Origin: an uncultured Lachnospiraceae bacterium
GTDB lineage: Bacteria; Bacillota; Clostridia; Lachnospirales; Lachnospiraceae
Assembly: GCA_905234525.1 (NCBI GenBank)
Contig: CAJOIL010000002.1
Location: 1-34,318, forward strand
Length of the DNA stretch: 34,318 nt
Direction of reading: 5' to 3'
Notes under the pieces: model-generated
What the model was told of the DNA's origin: nothing
Databases searched by the model: none
What the model saw: the letters and a program-made list of their open reading frames with translations, nothing else
Program-made: the position numbers and the translations under genes
In this document: one piece after another, positions 9,823-18,159 of the stretch
How the letters are laid out: every line of letters starts with the position of its first letter
Numbering within the stretch: the first letter of the stretch is position 1

Positions 9823-11997
9823 TTAGAACTGTTCTTCTGAATATTTCTTATGAATAACTCTTACTCTCGGAAGATTATCCATAAATACCTCCACACATTT
9901 CGCATCAAATTGTGTGCCCTTGCCTTCTTCAATAATCGAAAGCGCTTTCTCTATCGAAAATGCCGGCTTATACACACGCGATGATGTCAGCGCATCAAAC
10001 ACATCTGCTACCGCCATTATACGAGCCGATAACGGAATTACTTCTCCGTGTAGTCCCTCAGGATAGCCCTTGCCATCCCAGCGCTCATGATGATATGCAG
10101 CCATGTTACGGGCTTCCTTCAAATAATTACCGCCACCGACAGTATCAATCGCCTTATCTAATATCTGCTTGCCGGCAGTTGTGTGCGACTTCATTATCTC
10201 GAATTCTTCGTCTGTTAATTTGCCGGGCTTATTAAGAACGTTATCGGGAATATTAATCTTGCCCACGTCATGAAGCGGTGCAGAGCGAACTACATCCGAC
10301 ATGTATTTAGGTGTGATACGGTCGGCGTAATATCCCTTCTGCTTAAGTCCCTCCACGATTATCTTGACATAAGCGGCAGTCTTCTGTATATGTGCTCCCG
10401 TATTCTCGTCTCTGTTCTCCACAAGGTCTGCCATTGTAATAATAAGACCCTCCTGCATCTGAAGAGTACTGTCTGATAATCTTCTTATGCTTCGAAGCTG
10501 CTCTGTCTGATTAATTGTCATCTCAGTTAAGTCGCGATACAACGCTTCAACTTCATCATGTGTTCTGACATCAACATCTTTAAATCTGTCAACAACTCCA
10601 TCGAGCTTCTTCTGGTCATCGCCGGCACTTATAAATTCTCTTATATGCAAGCCCAATGTTTCAAGAGGATATACGGTATAGTAATTAATCGTCCACATAC
10701 CATAGGCTATAATAAGCAACATTATACCGGACATTATAACAAGTACTCTGTTTGCAAAATCACCGATAAAATCAGACAGATAATTAATTGAAACATCTGC
10801 ACCTGCATAGCATACAACATTGCCTTCTTCATCAAACATCGGATAATACACGGTAACAAGCCAGCTCAAAGCGTCATCGGATTCTATAGGCGGTATCTCC
10901 TTTCCTTCCAACATATCATCCAAATACTCTTCAAACGCTTCTTCAATGGGCACAAATTCACCCGGTTCATATCCACTTGCACCCTCAGCAACATAGCCCT
11001 CGAACTTAGGGTCCGTGTCAAGATCAAAGATAAATGTAGAGCCCTCTCTACCCACCTTAAGAACATACAGATAACTGACTCCCGGTGCATTGTCTCTAAT
11101 GTGATAGAGCATTTCCTCTGTTTCTTTGTAACCGGGCACGCTCTCTCCGAATTTAATGTAATCCGCAACCTTAGACGTATCTACTACACTTGCTGCGAAC
11201 TTAGCTGCATTAGTGGCTACTTCTATTCTCTCTTGCTTAACATTCTCATAGTATCTTCTGATACCGATCCAAGCAGTTATAATAGAGGATGCCACAACCA
11301 TGATTACCATAATAATAAGCATCCTGCGTCTCGCAGATAATCTTATTCCATCACTCCAATTATCAATTGCCTTACGCTCTTCATCGGTAAGCGGCTTCTG
11401 CCTCCAACCGCTGTTAGCAATGGCATCACTTATCTTCTGAGGCATGACATGCCATATTAATATGGCAAGTCCTATACAGATTCCTTTATCAAATATATTA
11501 AATACTATGTTAATACCAAGAAATACAAAGACCGCGCCGACGCCTTCGGTTATACCCCATGACTCAAGTAAGGCAGTAATCATGTCGCTTTGTGGTTTGC
11601 CAAACATAATGTATTGTATTAATCCACTGACAAGACCGCTGATAAAGCCTATAGTGAGAATACAGAATATAATATTACGCGCATTATTAAGCGGGCGCTT
11701 CTTAACAAACATTACTGTTATAATAGCTACTAAAGCATTAACTATTCCAAAACATGCGGCATTTGGATTAAATAACATACATAATAGGTTACTTGCAATA
11801 GCAACTGCTATACCCGGGAATACTCCACCGATTCCGGCTACAACTACAGTACCTATGGTATCCCAATATACAGGCAACCCCGTCTGATATGACACATACG
11901 CAAGCACCACATTAACTCCGACACCCAAAAATACCGCTATTGCACGGAACAGTGCCGAGCGATTCATTTCGTGTTTACTGACCTTATACTCTTTCAA
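9823..11997 (-). CDS. Membrane HD-GYP phosphodiesterase with ECF-S-like and Cache-like sensor domains
   Basis: A predicted cyclic-di-GMP phosphodiesterase. The N-terminal 200 residues hold about six membrane helices resembling an ECF transporter S component or similar (GLPVYWDTIGTVVVAGIGG). Next come another helix (about 227-247), an extracellular Cache-like domain (about 250-415) with typical ATNAAKFAASVVDTSKV and VCYAGADVSINYL, a helix, a HAMP-like linker, and the HD-GYP domain. Catalytic elements are complete: LHDVGKI with His576-Asp577, HHERWDGKGYP (636-646), and ADVFDALTS. The start is TTG at 11997 with GGAGG 10 nt upstream; the next ATG is 10 codons later with no well-placed site. It is followed by the propeller kinase gene, so c-di-GMP and phosphorelay signalling are likely linked. 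Confidence 0.9.
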   Translation of the reverse strand: MKEYKVSKHEMNRSALFRAIAVFLGVGVNVVLAYVSYQTGLPVYWDTIGTVVVAGIGGVFPGIAVAIASNLLCMLFNPNAACFGIVNALVAIITVMFVKKRPLNNARNIIFCILTIGFISGLVSGLIQYIMFGKPQSDMITALLESWGITEGVGAVFVFLGINIVFNIFDKGICIGLAILIWHVMPQKISDAIANSGWRQKPLTDEERKAIDNWSDGIRLSARRRMLIIMVIMVVASSIITAWIGIRRYYENVKQERIEVATNAAKFAASVVDTSKVADYIKFGESVPGYKETEEMLYHIRDNAPGVSYLYVLKVGREGSTFIFDLDTDPKFEGYVAEGASGYEPGEFVPIEEAFEEYLDDMLEGKEIPPIESDDALSWLVTVYYPMFDEEGNVVCYAGADVSINYLSDFIGDFANRVLVIMSGIMLLIIAYGMWTINYYTVYPLETLGLHIREFISAGDDQKKLDGVVDRFKDVDVRTHDEVEALYRDLTEMTINQTEQLRSIRRLSDSTLQMQEGLIITMADLVENRDENTGAHIQKTAAYVKIIVEGLKQKGYYADRITPKYMSDVVRSAPLHDVGKINIPDNVLNKPGKLTDEEFEIMKSHTTAGKQILDKAIDTVGGGNYLKEARNMAAYHHERWDGKGYPEGLHGEVIPLSARIMAVADVFDALTSSRVYKPAFSIEKALSIIEEGKGTQFDAKCVEVFMDNLPRVRVIHKKYSEEQF

Positions 11998-12085
11998 CTC
12001 TAGTCAACCTCCACATTAACGCCTTTGTTCACATATCCCCGATAGTATCCCTATGAGTATCACGAACCCATTACCTTGCATAAAT

Positions 12086-12760
12086 TTACTTGTCTTCACT
12101 TGCATTTCTCCTACACACAGATATAACGTATTCCTTATCGTATATCCACTGGTATATAACACATGCTGAACGCTCTCCGTCTCTCACAACTTCTGCTACC
12201 CCCATAGGCGTAGCATTAGTTATGTCGCCTCCTATTGCATCCATACTGCCCGGTACATCAAGCACATTTACTTCATATCGGCTAAAGTCCAATAGTATTC
12301 CTTCACCGGTTAGCTTAATGTAGCTTTCCCTTGCTGTCCATATTCTGTAAAATGCCGGTATCTTATCAGCTTCTGAATCAATCCATGCTTTCTCCGCATC
12401 AGAAAAATACTTTTGTGCCGGCGAGACAATCCTGTCTCGCATAAGCTCAATATCACAGCCCACCGAAGCTTCATCAGATATCACCATAACAACATAATCT
12501 CCGGAATGACTCACATTAAAATCGATGCCGTCTATATACGGTCTTCCGTTATCGCTGATTAATATGTCATCCTGACTAAATCCGCATTTTAAAAGATTAT
12601 CCCTAATCATAATCCCGGCCATAAGACTCCGCTTCCTATCAGCCTCATTCTTAAGGCGAAGGATCTTGTCTCGCCGCACCTCACTCAACCCATCCATCAC
12701 GTGTGGGCACGTGAGCGGGTCCATTAAAGTTGTACAATCTCGTATAAAAATGCTTATCAT
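12086..12760 (-). CDS. 4'-phosphopantetheinyl transferase (Sfp type)
   Basis: Transfers phosphopantetheine from CoA to a carrier-protein serine. The substrate could be an acyl carrier protein or a peptide/polyketide synthase carrier domain. Motifs: RPYIDGIDFNVSHSGDYV, the magnesium-binding SVGCDIELMRDR, and IWTARESYIKLTGEG, which corresponds to the family WxxKExxxK motif with Arg in place of the first Lys. The two-lobed length of about 224 residues fits Sfp-type enzymes rather than short AcpS. The start is uncertain: ATG at 12760 or GTG at 12766, both without a good ribosome binding site, 12 or 6 nt from the trxA stop, so it is probably coupled to trxA. No carrier-protein target lies in the window. 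Confidence 0.9.
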   Translation of the reverse strand: MISIFIRDCTTLMDPLTCPHVMDGLSEVRRDKILRLKNEADRKRSLMAGIMIRDNLLKCGFSQDDILISDNGRPYIDGIDFNVSHSGDYVVMVISDEASVGCDIELMRDRIVSPAQKYFSDAEKAWIDSEADKIPAFYRIWTARESYIKLTGEGILLDFSRYEVNVLDVPGSMDAIGGDITNATPMGVAEVVRDGERSACVIYQWIYDKEYVISVCRRNASEDK

Positions 12761-12772
12761 AGTCACTTAATA

Positions 12773-13087
12773 CTAGGATTCCAGCATATCTATAAGCTGC
12801 TCACGTGTCTGCACACCAACCGCCGTCTTAACAACCTCCCCATTCTTAAACGACTTAATAGTCGGTATACTCATAATATTATACTCGCCGGCAATCTCTC
12901 TGTTATCATCAACATCAAGCTTACCAACCACATATTTACCATCAAACTCCTCCGCAAAAGCCTCTAATATAGGTCCCTGCTGCTGACAAGGTCCGCACCA
13001 TGTAGCCCAGAAATCAACAAGCACCGGCTTATCACTCTTAAGAACCACTTCCTCAAAATTTTCATTTGTTAATACTACTTCTGCCAT
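12773..13087 (-). CDS. trxA: Thioredoxin
   Basis: A 104-residue cytosolic disulfide reductase with the redox motif WCGPC in VDFWATWCGPCQQQ, the buried KLDVDDN, and the cis-proline SIPTI. Strong AAGGAGGAATTATT ribosome binding site before ATG. The gene lies 29 nt behind a hybrid histidine kinase and 12 nt before a phosphopantetheinyl transferase, an odd setting for a thioredoxin; thioredoxin reductase is not nearby. It may reduce Cys residues in neighbouring proteins, but nothing in the sequence shows this. Confidence 0.97.
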   Translation of the reverse strand: MAEVVLTNENFEEVVLKSDKPVLVDFWATWCGPCQQQGPILEAFAEEFDGKYVVGKLDVDDNREIAGEYNIMSIPTIKSFKNGEVVKTAVGVQTREQLIDMLES

Positions 13088-13116
13088 AATAATTCCTCCT
13101 TACTTAATTATAATTA

Positions 13117-15717
13117 CTATCCCTTCTCAACATTTTCTACAATAGCTATATTCTTAACTATTACATAGTCCACTTCATGCTTACTTAAGTATTTCTCAGC
13201 CTTTTCCATAGTCTTAACATAAGCACCGGTAAACGGTCCCTCCATATCACTTCTTGCTTCCTTGAGCACCTCGGGATCGGCGTCAACAACAAGCACCTTC
13301 TTCTTTTCTATAGGATTAGAATCAACAACAACCTTCTCTTTCTCTTCTTCTATATACTGCCTGATTTCTTCTTTGCTAAGTAACAAGTTCTCAGGCAAGA
13401 ATTGTGTAAGTGTTCTCTCAAGCTCTTCACCGTCAACAGGCTTAGGCAAAAATCCATCGAAGCCTTCCTTAATGTACTTAGGCTTGTCGCCGGCATCGGC
13501 TGTAAGAGCAATTATCGGCTTATCTATGCCCTTGTCTCTCATCTTATTCATGGTTGTTATTCCATCCATGCTCGGCATCATCTGATCAAGCATAATCAAA
13601 TCATATTGCTTCTTGTCAGCCAATGCAATTGCGTCCTCTCCGCTAAGCGCAGTATCAACATGAACTCTGCTTCCCTTAAGCAGTCCCGTTACAACATCAA
13701 GATTCATCTCATTATCATCAACAACAAGAAGCCTTGCTTGAGGTGCCATCAGACTTGGAATATAAGTAGGCTTAACAACAACATTTTCAATCTCCTTAGA
13801 CCATTCGCCTATTGGCTCTTCATTCCATTCAGGAAGCGGAATAATTATGGTAAATACAGAGCCCTTGCCGTACTCACTGTCAACCTTAAGCTCACCGCCC
13901 ATCATCTTAAGATAATTGGTTGTAATAGTAAGTCCGAGTCCCGTACCCTCTATGTTACGATTACGCGTTGTCTCAAGTCTTGAGAATGACTCAAACATTC
14001 CCTTTATGTCTTCCTTCTTGATACCTATACCCGTATCCTTAACATCAACTATGAGGTTACCCATTTTGTCCTGCAATGGCTCAAAGCTGATATCAGTTAA
14101 AACATAACCTTCATTGGTGTACTTAATGGCGTTATTAATAATATTAAGCATTATCTGTCTGATTCTTACCTCATCACCGGTAAAGCCCTTCGGTACATCA
14201 GGCGATACATTGATATGATAACTAAGTCCCTTATCGGATGCTCGAGACCTTGTAATATTGTTAACATCATTAATAACCGATGCAATATCAAAATCATCTA
14301 TAATAAGCTCTGCCTTGCCCGATTCAATCTTGCTGAGGTCTAAAATGTCATTGATAATTGACAGGAGCATATTACCGGCAGACTTAATATCCGAAGCATA
14401 CTTTATAACCTTCTCATTGCCGTTGGCTTCTCTTATTATCATTTCATCCATTCCGAGAATTGCATTCATCGGCGTCCTTATCTCATGAGACATATTAGCA
14501 AGGAAATTAGACTTGGCTTCCGATGCATCAAGTGCGGCTCTCTCCGCATCCTTAGCACGTCTTATAGCCAACAATTGTTCTATAATTGCAAATCCCAACC
14601 AGAGGTACGTACCGATCATTACGCCTGTTCCCGAATGTCTGTCATCTATATAAATATAAAGTACAAATTCTATGACGCAATAGACTAAAAGTATAGATGT
14701 ACCTATGAAGCTAAGTACATATTCTTTGATTTTTTTCCTAAACAAATCAGTTAAAATACCAAGGAAGCACGCGGCAATTTGTACCAAATCTATCAGAAGC
14801 ACTTCCGTAACCTCATTTCTGTAACCAACGTTCTGAGTAACATGTACAACGCCTATAACTATAGTCATAATCTCGCATATTAAAGCAACAGTAATATAGA
14901 ACCTCTTATATCGTCCCCTCTGCATTCCATTAATATAAGCAATAATGGGATAGCCCATAATAAGAAGCATCATATTAGACATAATGCCACTCAAATATAT
15001 ATTATGGAACAGAAACTGAAATAGTTCCGAGTTAATAACAAGCCAAAGGGCCATAAGCAATGTAGCCGTACCGGCCGCAATAATCGGAGATTCGGTTTTC
15101 TTGGTTAGCTTAAGTATAATACCTATAATTAACGCAAGAGTACCAAGAACAACAAGCGATACCGACAGCACGAAAAACATCATATTGGAATCAAATATTC
15201 TATAGAACAACGCAAGTCTCGTGCCGATATATACACGAGAAATAGTAATGTTGCCTTCTACTCTCTCTCTCGTAACAATTCTTATTGTGCCACCTTCGTC
15301 TCCATCCTGTAGCATAATAAAGGTATGATATTTCTTAAGACCTCCTATGTAATCATTCTTAGCCTCATCCACATAACTATATCGAAGTTCTCCGTTAATA
15401 TATACATCTGCATCGGTACTGTTGTAAAAATCAATCGAATTATACTTACTTATATCATCCGGAAGCTTAGCCTCTAACACGTTATAGTTACCCTTAGCCA
15501 TATCATATGTCTTAGGCAGTTCAACAATGGGATTAGCCGCATCCAAAACATCATGAAAATCTGTTATCTCTTCGTATTCATTGTACCAATCTACAAGCAA
15601 TTCTTCCTGCTTGCCGACACGAAAATAGAATGCAAAGGCAAAAAGCCAAAAGAGCATAAATATGACTGTTCCTATTATTATTAATACTTTAAAAAAATTA
15701 TCACCCTTAGTTTTCAT
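13117..15717 (-). CDS. 7TM hybrid sensor histidine kinase with one full and one truncated receiver
   Basis: An 866-residue membrane sensor. A first helix (about 10-32) leads to an extracellular beta-rich domain (about 35-175) containing DADVYINGELRYSY, similar in layout to 7TMR-DISM or galactose-binding-like sensors. About seven further membrane helices run to about residue 385. HisKA carries phospho-His411 in [12 protein letters not shown]. HATPase motifs are NIINNAIKYT, DTGIGI and GTGLGL. A complete receiver has Asp711 in IMLDQMMPS. After a linker, residues about 800-866 start a second receiver (KKVLVVDADPEVL) that stops just after the third strand; the phosphoacceptor position reads VIVKN. 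No Hpt domain is present, but a separate Hpt protein is encoded 10 nt upstream. ATG start. Confidence 0.92.
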   Translation of the reverse strand: MKTKGDNFFKVLIIIGTVIFMLFWLFAFAFYFRVGKQEELLVDWYNEYEEITDFHDVLDAANPIVELPKTYDMAKGNYNVLEAKLPDDISKYNSIDFYNSTDADVYINGELRYSYVDEAKNDYIGGLKKYHTFIMLQDGDEGGTIRIVTRERVEGNITISRVYIGTRLALFYRIFDSNMMFFVLSVSLVVLGTLALIIGIILKLTKKTESPIIAAGTATLLMALWLVINSELFQFLFHNIYLSGIMSNMMLLIMGYPIIAYINGMQRGRYKRFYITVALICEIMTIVIGVVHVTQNVGYRNEVTEVLLIDLVQIAACFLGILTDLFRKKIKEYVLSFIGTSILLVYCVIEFVLYIYIDDRHSGTGVMIGTYLWLGFAIIEQLLAIRRAKDAERAALDASEAKSNFLANMSHEIRTPMNAILGMDEMIIREANGNEKVIKYASDIKSAGNMLLSIINDILDLSKIESGKAELIIDDFDIASVINDVNNITRSRASDKGLSYHINVSPDVPKGFTGDEVRIRQIMLNIINNAIKYTNEGYVLTDISFEPLQDKMGNLIVDVKDTGIGIKKEDIKGMFESFSRLETTRNRNIEGTGLGLTITTNYLKMMGGELKVDSEYGKGSVFTIIIPLPEWNEEPIGEWSKEIENVVVKPTYIPSLMAPQARLLVVDDNEMNLDVVTGLLKGSRVHVDTALSGEDAIALADKKQYDLIMLDQMMPSMDGITTMNKMRDKGIDKPIIALTADAGDKPKYIKEGFDGFLPKPVDGEELERTLTQFLPENLLLSKEEIRQYIEEEKEKVVVDSNPIEKKKVLVVDADPEVLKEARSDMEGPFTGAYVKTMEKAEKYLSKHEVDYVIVKNIAIVENVEKG

Positions 15718-15727
15718 CCTGTATCCT

Positions 15728-16318
15728 TTAGCCTAATGCTTCTAACAATTCATCACACAAATCACACGCCTCATCATAATTAAAGGCATCTATCTCATCC
15801 TTAATATCATGGTATATATTCTTGGCGCTTGGAGTGAAGTCATACTCCGATAATCTCTTATAAAGCTCCAGCGATTTATTAAGCTCCATGTCATCCAGTG
15901 TCTCTTTTAATTCACCTATCAGCTTCTTAACCTCATTACTGCTTGGCTTGTTCGCTCCGTTCTCTTCGGCATAAGGAGCAATTATTTCCATAGTCTTCTT
16001 ATACTCCGCCAGCATGTTAGCATGATTGGCTTCTATAGTTGTCATATCCTTATCAGCTGCGGCATACTGCAATTTCTCACAGATGTCACCAAGTTCCATA
16101 TTGCCAATCATCCTTGAATTGCTCTTAAGAGAATGAACAAGCATTTCATAATTTGCAAGCTCATCTTCTGCAAGATATCTCTCCAGCTTGCCTCTGTTCT
16201 TCTCATATGCATTATGATACCTCGTAAGCGCCAGCTTATACTTCTTCTCATCACCTGTATAAGATAGTGCCGCTTCAACATCAAATCCCTTTTCTCTTAA
16301 ATCGCTAAAGTCTGCCAT
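15728..16318 (-). CDS. Free-standing Hpt phosphotransfer protein with extra C-terminal helical domain
   Basis: A 196-residue cytosolic phosphotransfer protein. Residues about 1-115 form an Hpt four-helix bundle with phospho-His62 in MLVHSLKSNSRMIG. Residues about 125-196 are a further helical segment (LKETLDDMELNKSLELYKRL onward). Both halves resemble the C-terminus of the propeller kinase encoded at 5537-9784. It probably receives phosphate from Asp711 of the next-encoded hybrid kinase, which lacks Hpt; the genes are 10 nt apart. ATG at 16318 is preceded by GAGGGAG; an ATG at 16333 and a TTG at 16336 are in frame but less well placed. No output domain. Confidence 0.88.
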   Translation of the reverse strand: MADFSDLREKGFDVEAALSYTGDEKKYKLALTRYHNAYEKNRGKLERYLAEDELANYEMLVHSLKSNSRMIGNMELGDICEKLQYAAADKDMTTIEANHANMLAEYKKTMEIIAPYAEENGANKPSSNEVKKLIGELKETLDDMELNKSLELYKRLSEYDFTPSAKNIYHDIKDEIDAFNYDEACDLCDELLEALG

Positions 16319-16379
16319 AAAACTCTCCCTCATCAAATGTACATTTCACATAAGTATAGTATGACACAATATCATTACT

Positions 16380-16408
16380 ATTTTATCATTAGACGATTAG
16401 ATATACAA
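16380..16408 (-). promoter_or_regulatory. Possible promoter of the Hpt-kinase-trxA unit
   Basis: Minus-strand TTGTAT (16408-16403) and TAAAAT (16385-16380) are 17 nt apart, just beyond the terminator of the upstream gene. The -35 box matches the consensus at only three positions. A TATACT nearer the gene lacks a good -35 box. A promoter is expected here because of the terminator, but the exact box is uncertain. Confidence 0.35.
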
Positions 16409-16409
16409 C

Positions 16410-16444
16410 AAAAAAAAGGCTCTTGGGATTAATTCCCAAGAGCC
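16410..16444 (-). terminator. Strong rho-independent terminator after the PP2C phosphatase gene
   Basis: The arms GGCTCTTGGGA (16418-16428) and TCCCAAGAGCC (16434-16444) give an 11-bp perfect stem with a 5-nt loop. On the minus strand it is followed by eight T residues. It starts 11 nt past the stop codon of the phosphatase gene and separates it from the Hpt-kinase unit. Confidence 0.95.
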
Positions 16445-16455
16445 TGTAATAATTA

Positions 16456-18054
16456 TCACTTAACTCCATTGTATCTGAAGCAAAGCATCGTAATATCATC
16501 AAATTGCTCTGCCTCCTCCACAAAATCATCAATTCCTCTCATAACATTTTCAAGAACCCTCTCAGGCTCTGCATCGGGCTCTTCGTTCAATGCCGTCAAC
16601 ATACGCTCCGTTCCGAACAGCTCATTATCTGCGTTAGTCGCTTCAGCCACGCCATCTGTGTAGACAAATAAGCTGTCACCGGCATTCAGCGCAAATTCAT
16701 GTTCCTTGAAAGGTATTCCTTCCATTGTCGCCACAGCTATGGAATGACGATAAACCTCAAGCTCATAATTACCGTCCACGCGACGAATCGCAGGGTGCTC
16801 GTGTCCTGCATTAGCTGCCATTCCTTTACCGGTGGTAAGATCAATCACTGCAAGCCAAACGGTAACGAACATATCCGAGTCATTGCCTTCACACAATTGA
16901 TTGTTCGCATTGCTTAATGCTTCGGCGGGACTGCTTCCATCCAACAAGCTATTCTTAATAAGCGTCTTGGCAATCACCATGAACAGTGCAGCCGGAACAC
17001 CCTTACCGGAGACATCCGCCATTACAAGCGCAATATGATTATCATCAACTAAGAAAAAGTCATAGAAGTCACCGCCAACCTCTTTAGCCGGAGTCATGCT
17101 GGCATATATATCAATATCCTTTCTTTCGGGAAATGCCGGGAAGTTTCGAGGCAACATATCAGCTTGAATCTTAGTTGCAACATTAAGCTCCGCACCGATT
17201 CTCTCCTTCTCTGCCGTTACATGCTCAAGCTCTTTGATATATGTACGAAGGTCTATGTCCATCTTGGCAAAGGAATCTGCCAAGTCTTCAATCTCATCAC
17301 GCGTATGTATATCCACATCAAATTGTACATCCTTATCGATGTTTTCAACCATATCCTTGGTAGCATTATTAAGAAGTACAATCGGCCTTATAATGTTCCT
17401 CTTTATGCCACGATAATATATAAATCCGGCAAGTGCTGTAATAAACGCAACAAGAAGTGTTACATATACGGCATATAATATTATCATAACAAGGAATTTA
17501 AGCATAAAATAATCGACGCCCACAACGGCCACGATTTTGCCGGCGCTATCGTACACCGGTGCCCATGCCGTGCCAAAGAAACCATATTTATTAGAGTAAT
17601 TAATCATGAATTCCGTTTCTTCACCTGCAAGTAGCTTAGGCAATTGTTCTCGCTCTTTATCGGAAATATCATTTTCTTTTTCTCCGATTAAAGTACCTTC
17701 TTCTGTGTCCCATATATATGTAAATTCATTTTCTCCGGGAACGAACACATAGATATACTCTATGTCAAACTCAGTCTTGAGTTTCTCCATTAAAACTTGT
17801 ATGTCATTATAATGCTCATCCTTATCTTTGTTCTCCAGATATCCCTGTATTCTATCTCCTTCAATATGGGAACTCACGGTTCTTGCCACAGCGAAGGAAA
17901 TCTCTCCAAACATATACACCTGGTTATCATAATAAATCTTACTCACCAATGCGCTAACGGCTATACTGATTACAAGAGCCAATAAAATAAGGGCTCCTAT
18001 AAATCTACCCCTAAGTGTTTTCTTCTTGAGCTTCTTAGTTTTCGTCTCACTCAT
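16456..18054 (-). CDS. Membrane PP2C (SpoIIE-type) serine phosphatase with Cache and HAMP domains
   Basis: A 532-residue sensor phosphatase. Order: basic N-terminus, transmembrane helix (about 18-40), extracellular Cache-like sensor (about 45-190) with VVAVVGVDYFML near its end, second helix (about 190-215), HAMP (about 215-270), coiled-coil (VTAEKERIGAELNVATKIQA), and a PP2C/SpoIIE domain. Metal-binding motifs are complete: EVGGDFYDFF, MADVSGKGVPAALFM, LFVYTDGVAEA and FDDITML. Such proteins usually dephosphorylate anti-anti-sigma factors or related proteins in partner-switching; no anti-sigma kinase or STAS protein is in the window, so its target is unknown. It has its own extended -10 promoter and terminator, so it appears monocistronic. 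Confidence 0.92.
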   Translation of the reverse strand: MSETKTKKLKKKTLRGRFIGALILLALVISIAVSALVSKIYYDNQVYMFGEISFAVARTVSSHIEGDRIQGYLENKDKDEHYNDIQVLMEKLKTEFDIEYIYVFVPGENEFTYIWDTEEGTLIGEKENDISDKEREQLPKLLAGEETEFMINYSNKYGFFGTAWAPVYDSAGKIVAVVGVDYFMLKFLVMIILYAVYVTLLVAFITALAGFIYYRGIKRNIIRPIVLLNNATKDMVENIDKDVQFDVDIHTRDEIEDLADSFAKMDIDLRTYIKELEHVTAEKERIGAELNVATKIQADMLPRNFPAFPERKDIDIYASMTPAKEVGGDFYDFFLVDDNHIALVMADVSGKGVPAALFMVIAKTLIKNSLLDGSSPAEALSNANNQLCEGNDSDMFVTVWLAVIDLTTGKGMAANAGHEHPAIRRVDGNYELEVYRHSIAVATMEGIPFKEHEFALNAGDSLFVYTDGVAEATNADNELFGTERMLTALNEEPDAEPERVLENVMRGIDDFVEEAEQFDDITMLCFRYNGVK

Positions 18055-18093
18055 TGTCCTATTAGCATTCCCCTTCTAAATTTTAATACGGGT

Positions 18094-18102
18094 ATTATAC
18101 CA
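18094..18102 (-). promoter_or_regulatory. Extended -10 promoter of the PP2C phosphatase gene
   Basis: On the minus strand, TATAAT (18099-18094) is preceded by TGG, giving the extended -10 form TGnTATAAT. The -35 region is poor (TTATCT at 17 nt), consistent with an extended -10 promoter. It directly follows the T-run of the tuf terminator, and the start would be near 18087, about 33 nt before the gene. Confidence 0.7.
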
Positions 18103-18103
18103 T

Positions 18104-18136
18104 AAAAGGACTTCGAAGATAATCTTCGAAGCCCTT
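18104..18136 (-). terminator. Terminator of the str operon after tuf
   Basis: On the minus strand a long stem with core CTTCGAAGAT pairing ATCTTCGAAG and one G-U pair above it is followed by TTTT. It starts about 23 nt past the tuf stop codon. The loop is very tight, so the top base pairs probably open. Confidence 0.85.
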
Positions 18137-18159
18137 GAAATTACTCATCTTAGTAAAGA

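Noticed and set aside
12001-12085. Promoter before the HD-GYP gene
   Set aside because: TACTAT-like hexamers occur, but none has a -35 partner at a sensible distance, and there is no terminator after the phosphopantetheinyl transferase gene. Read-through remains possible.
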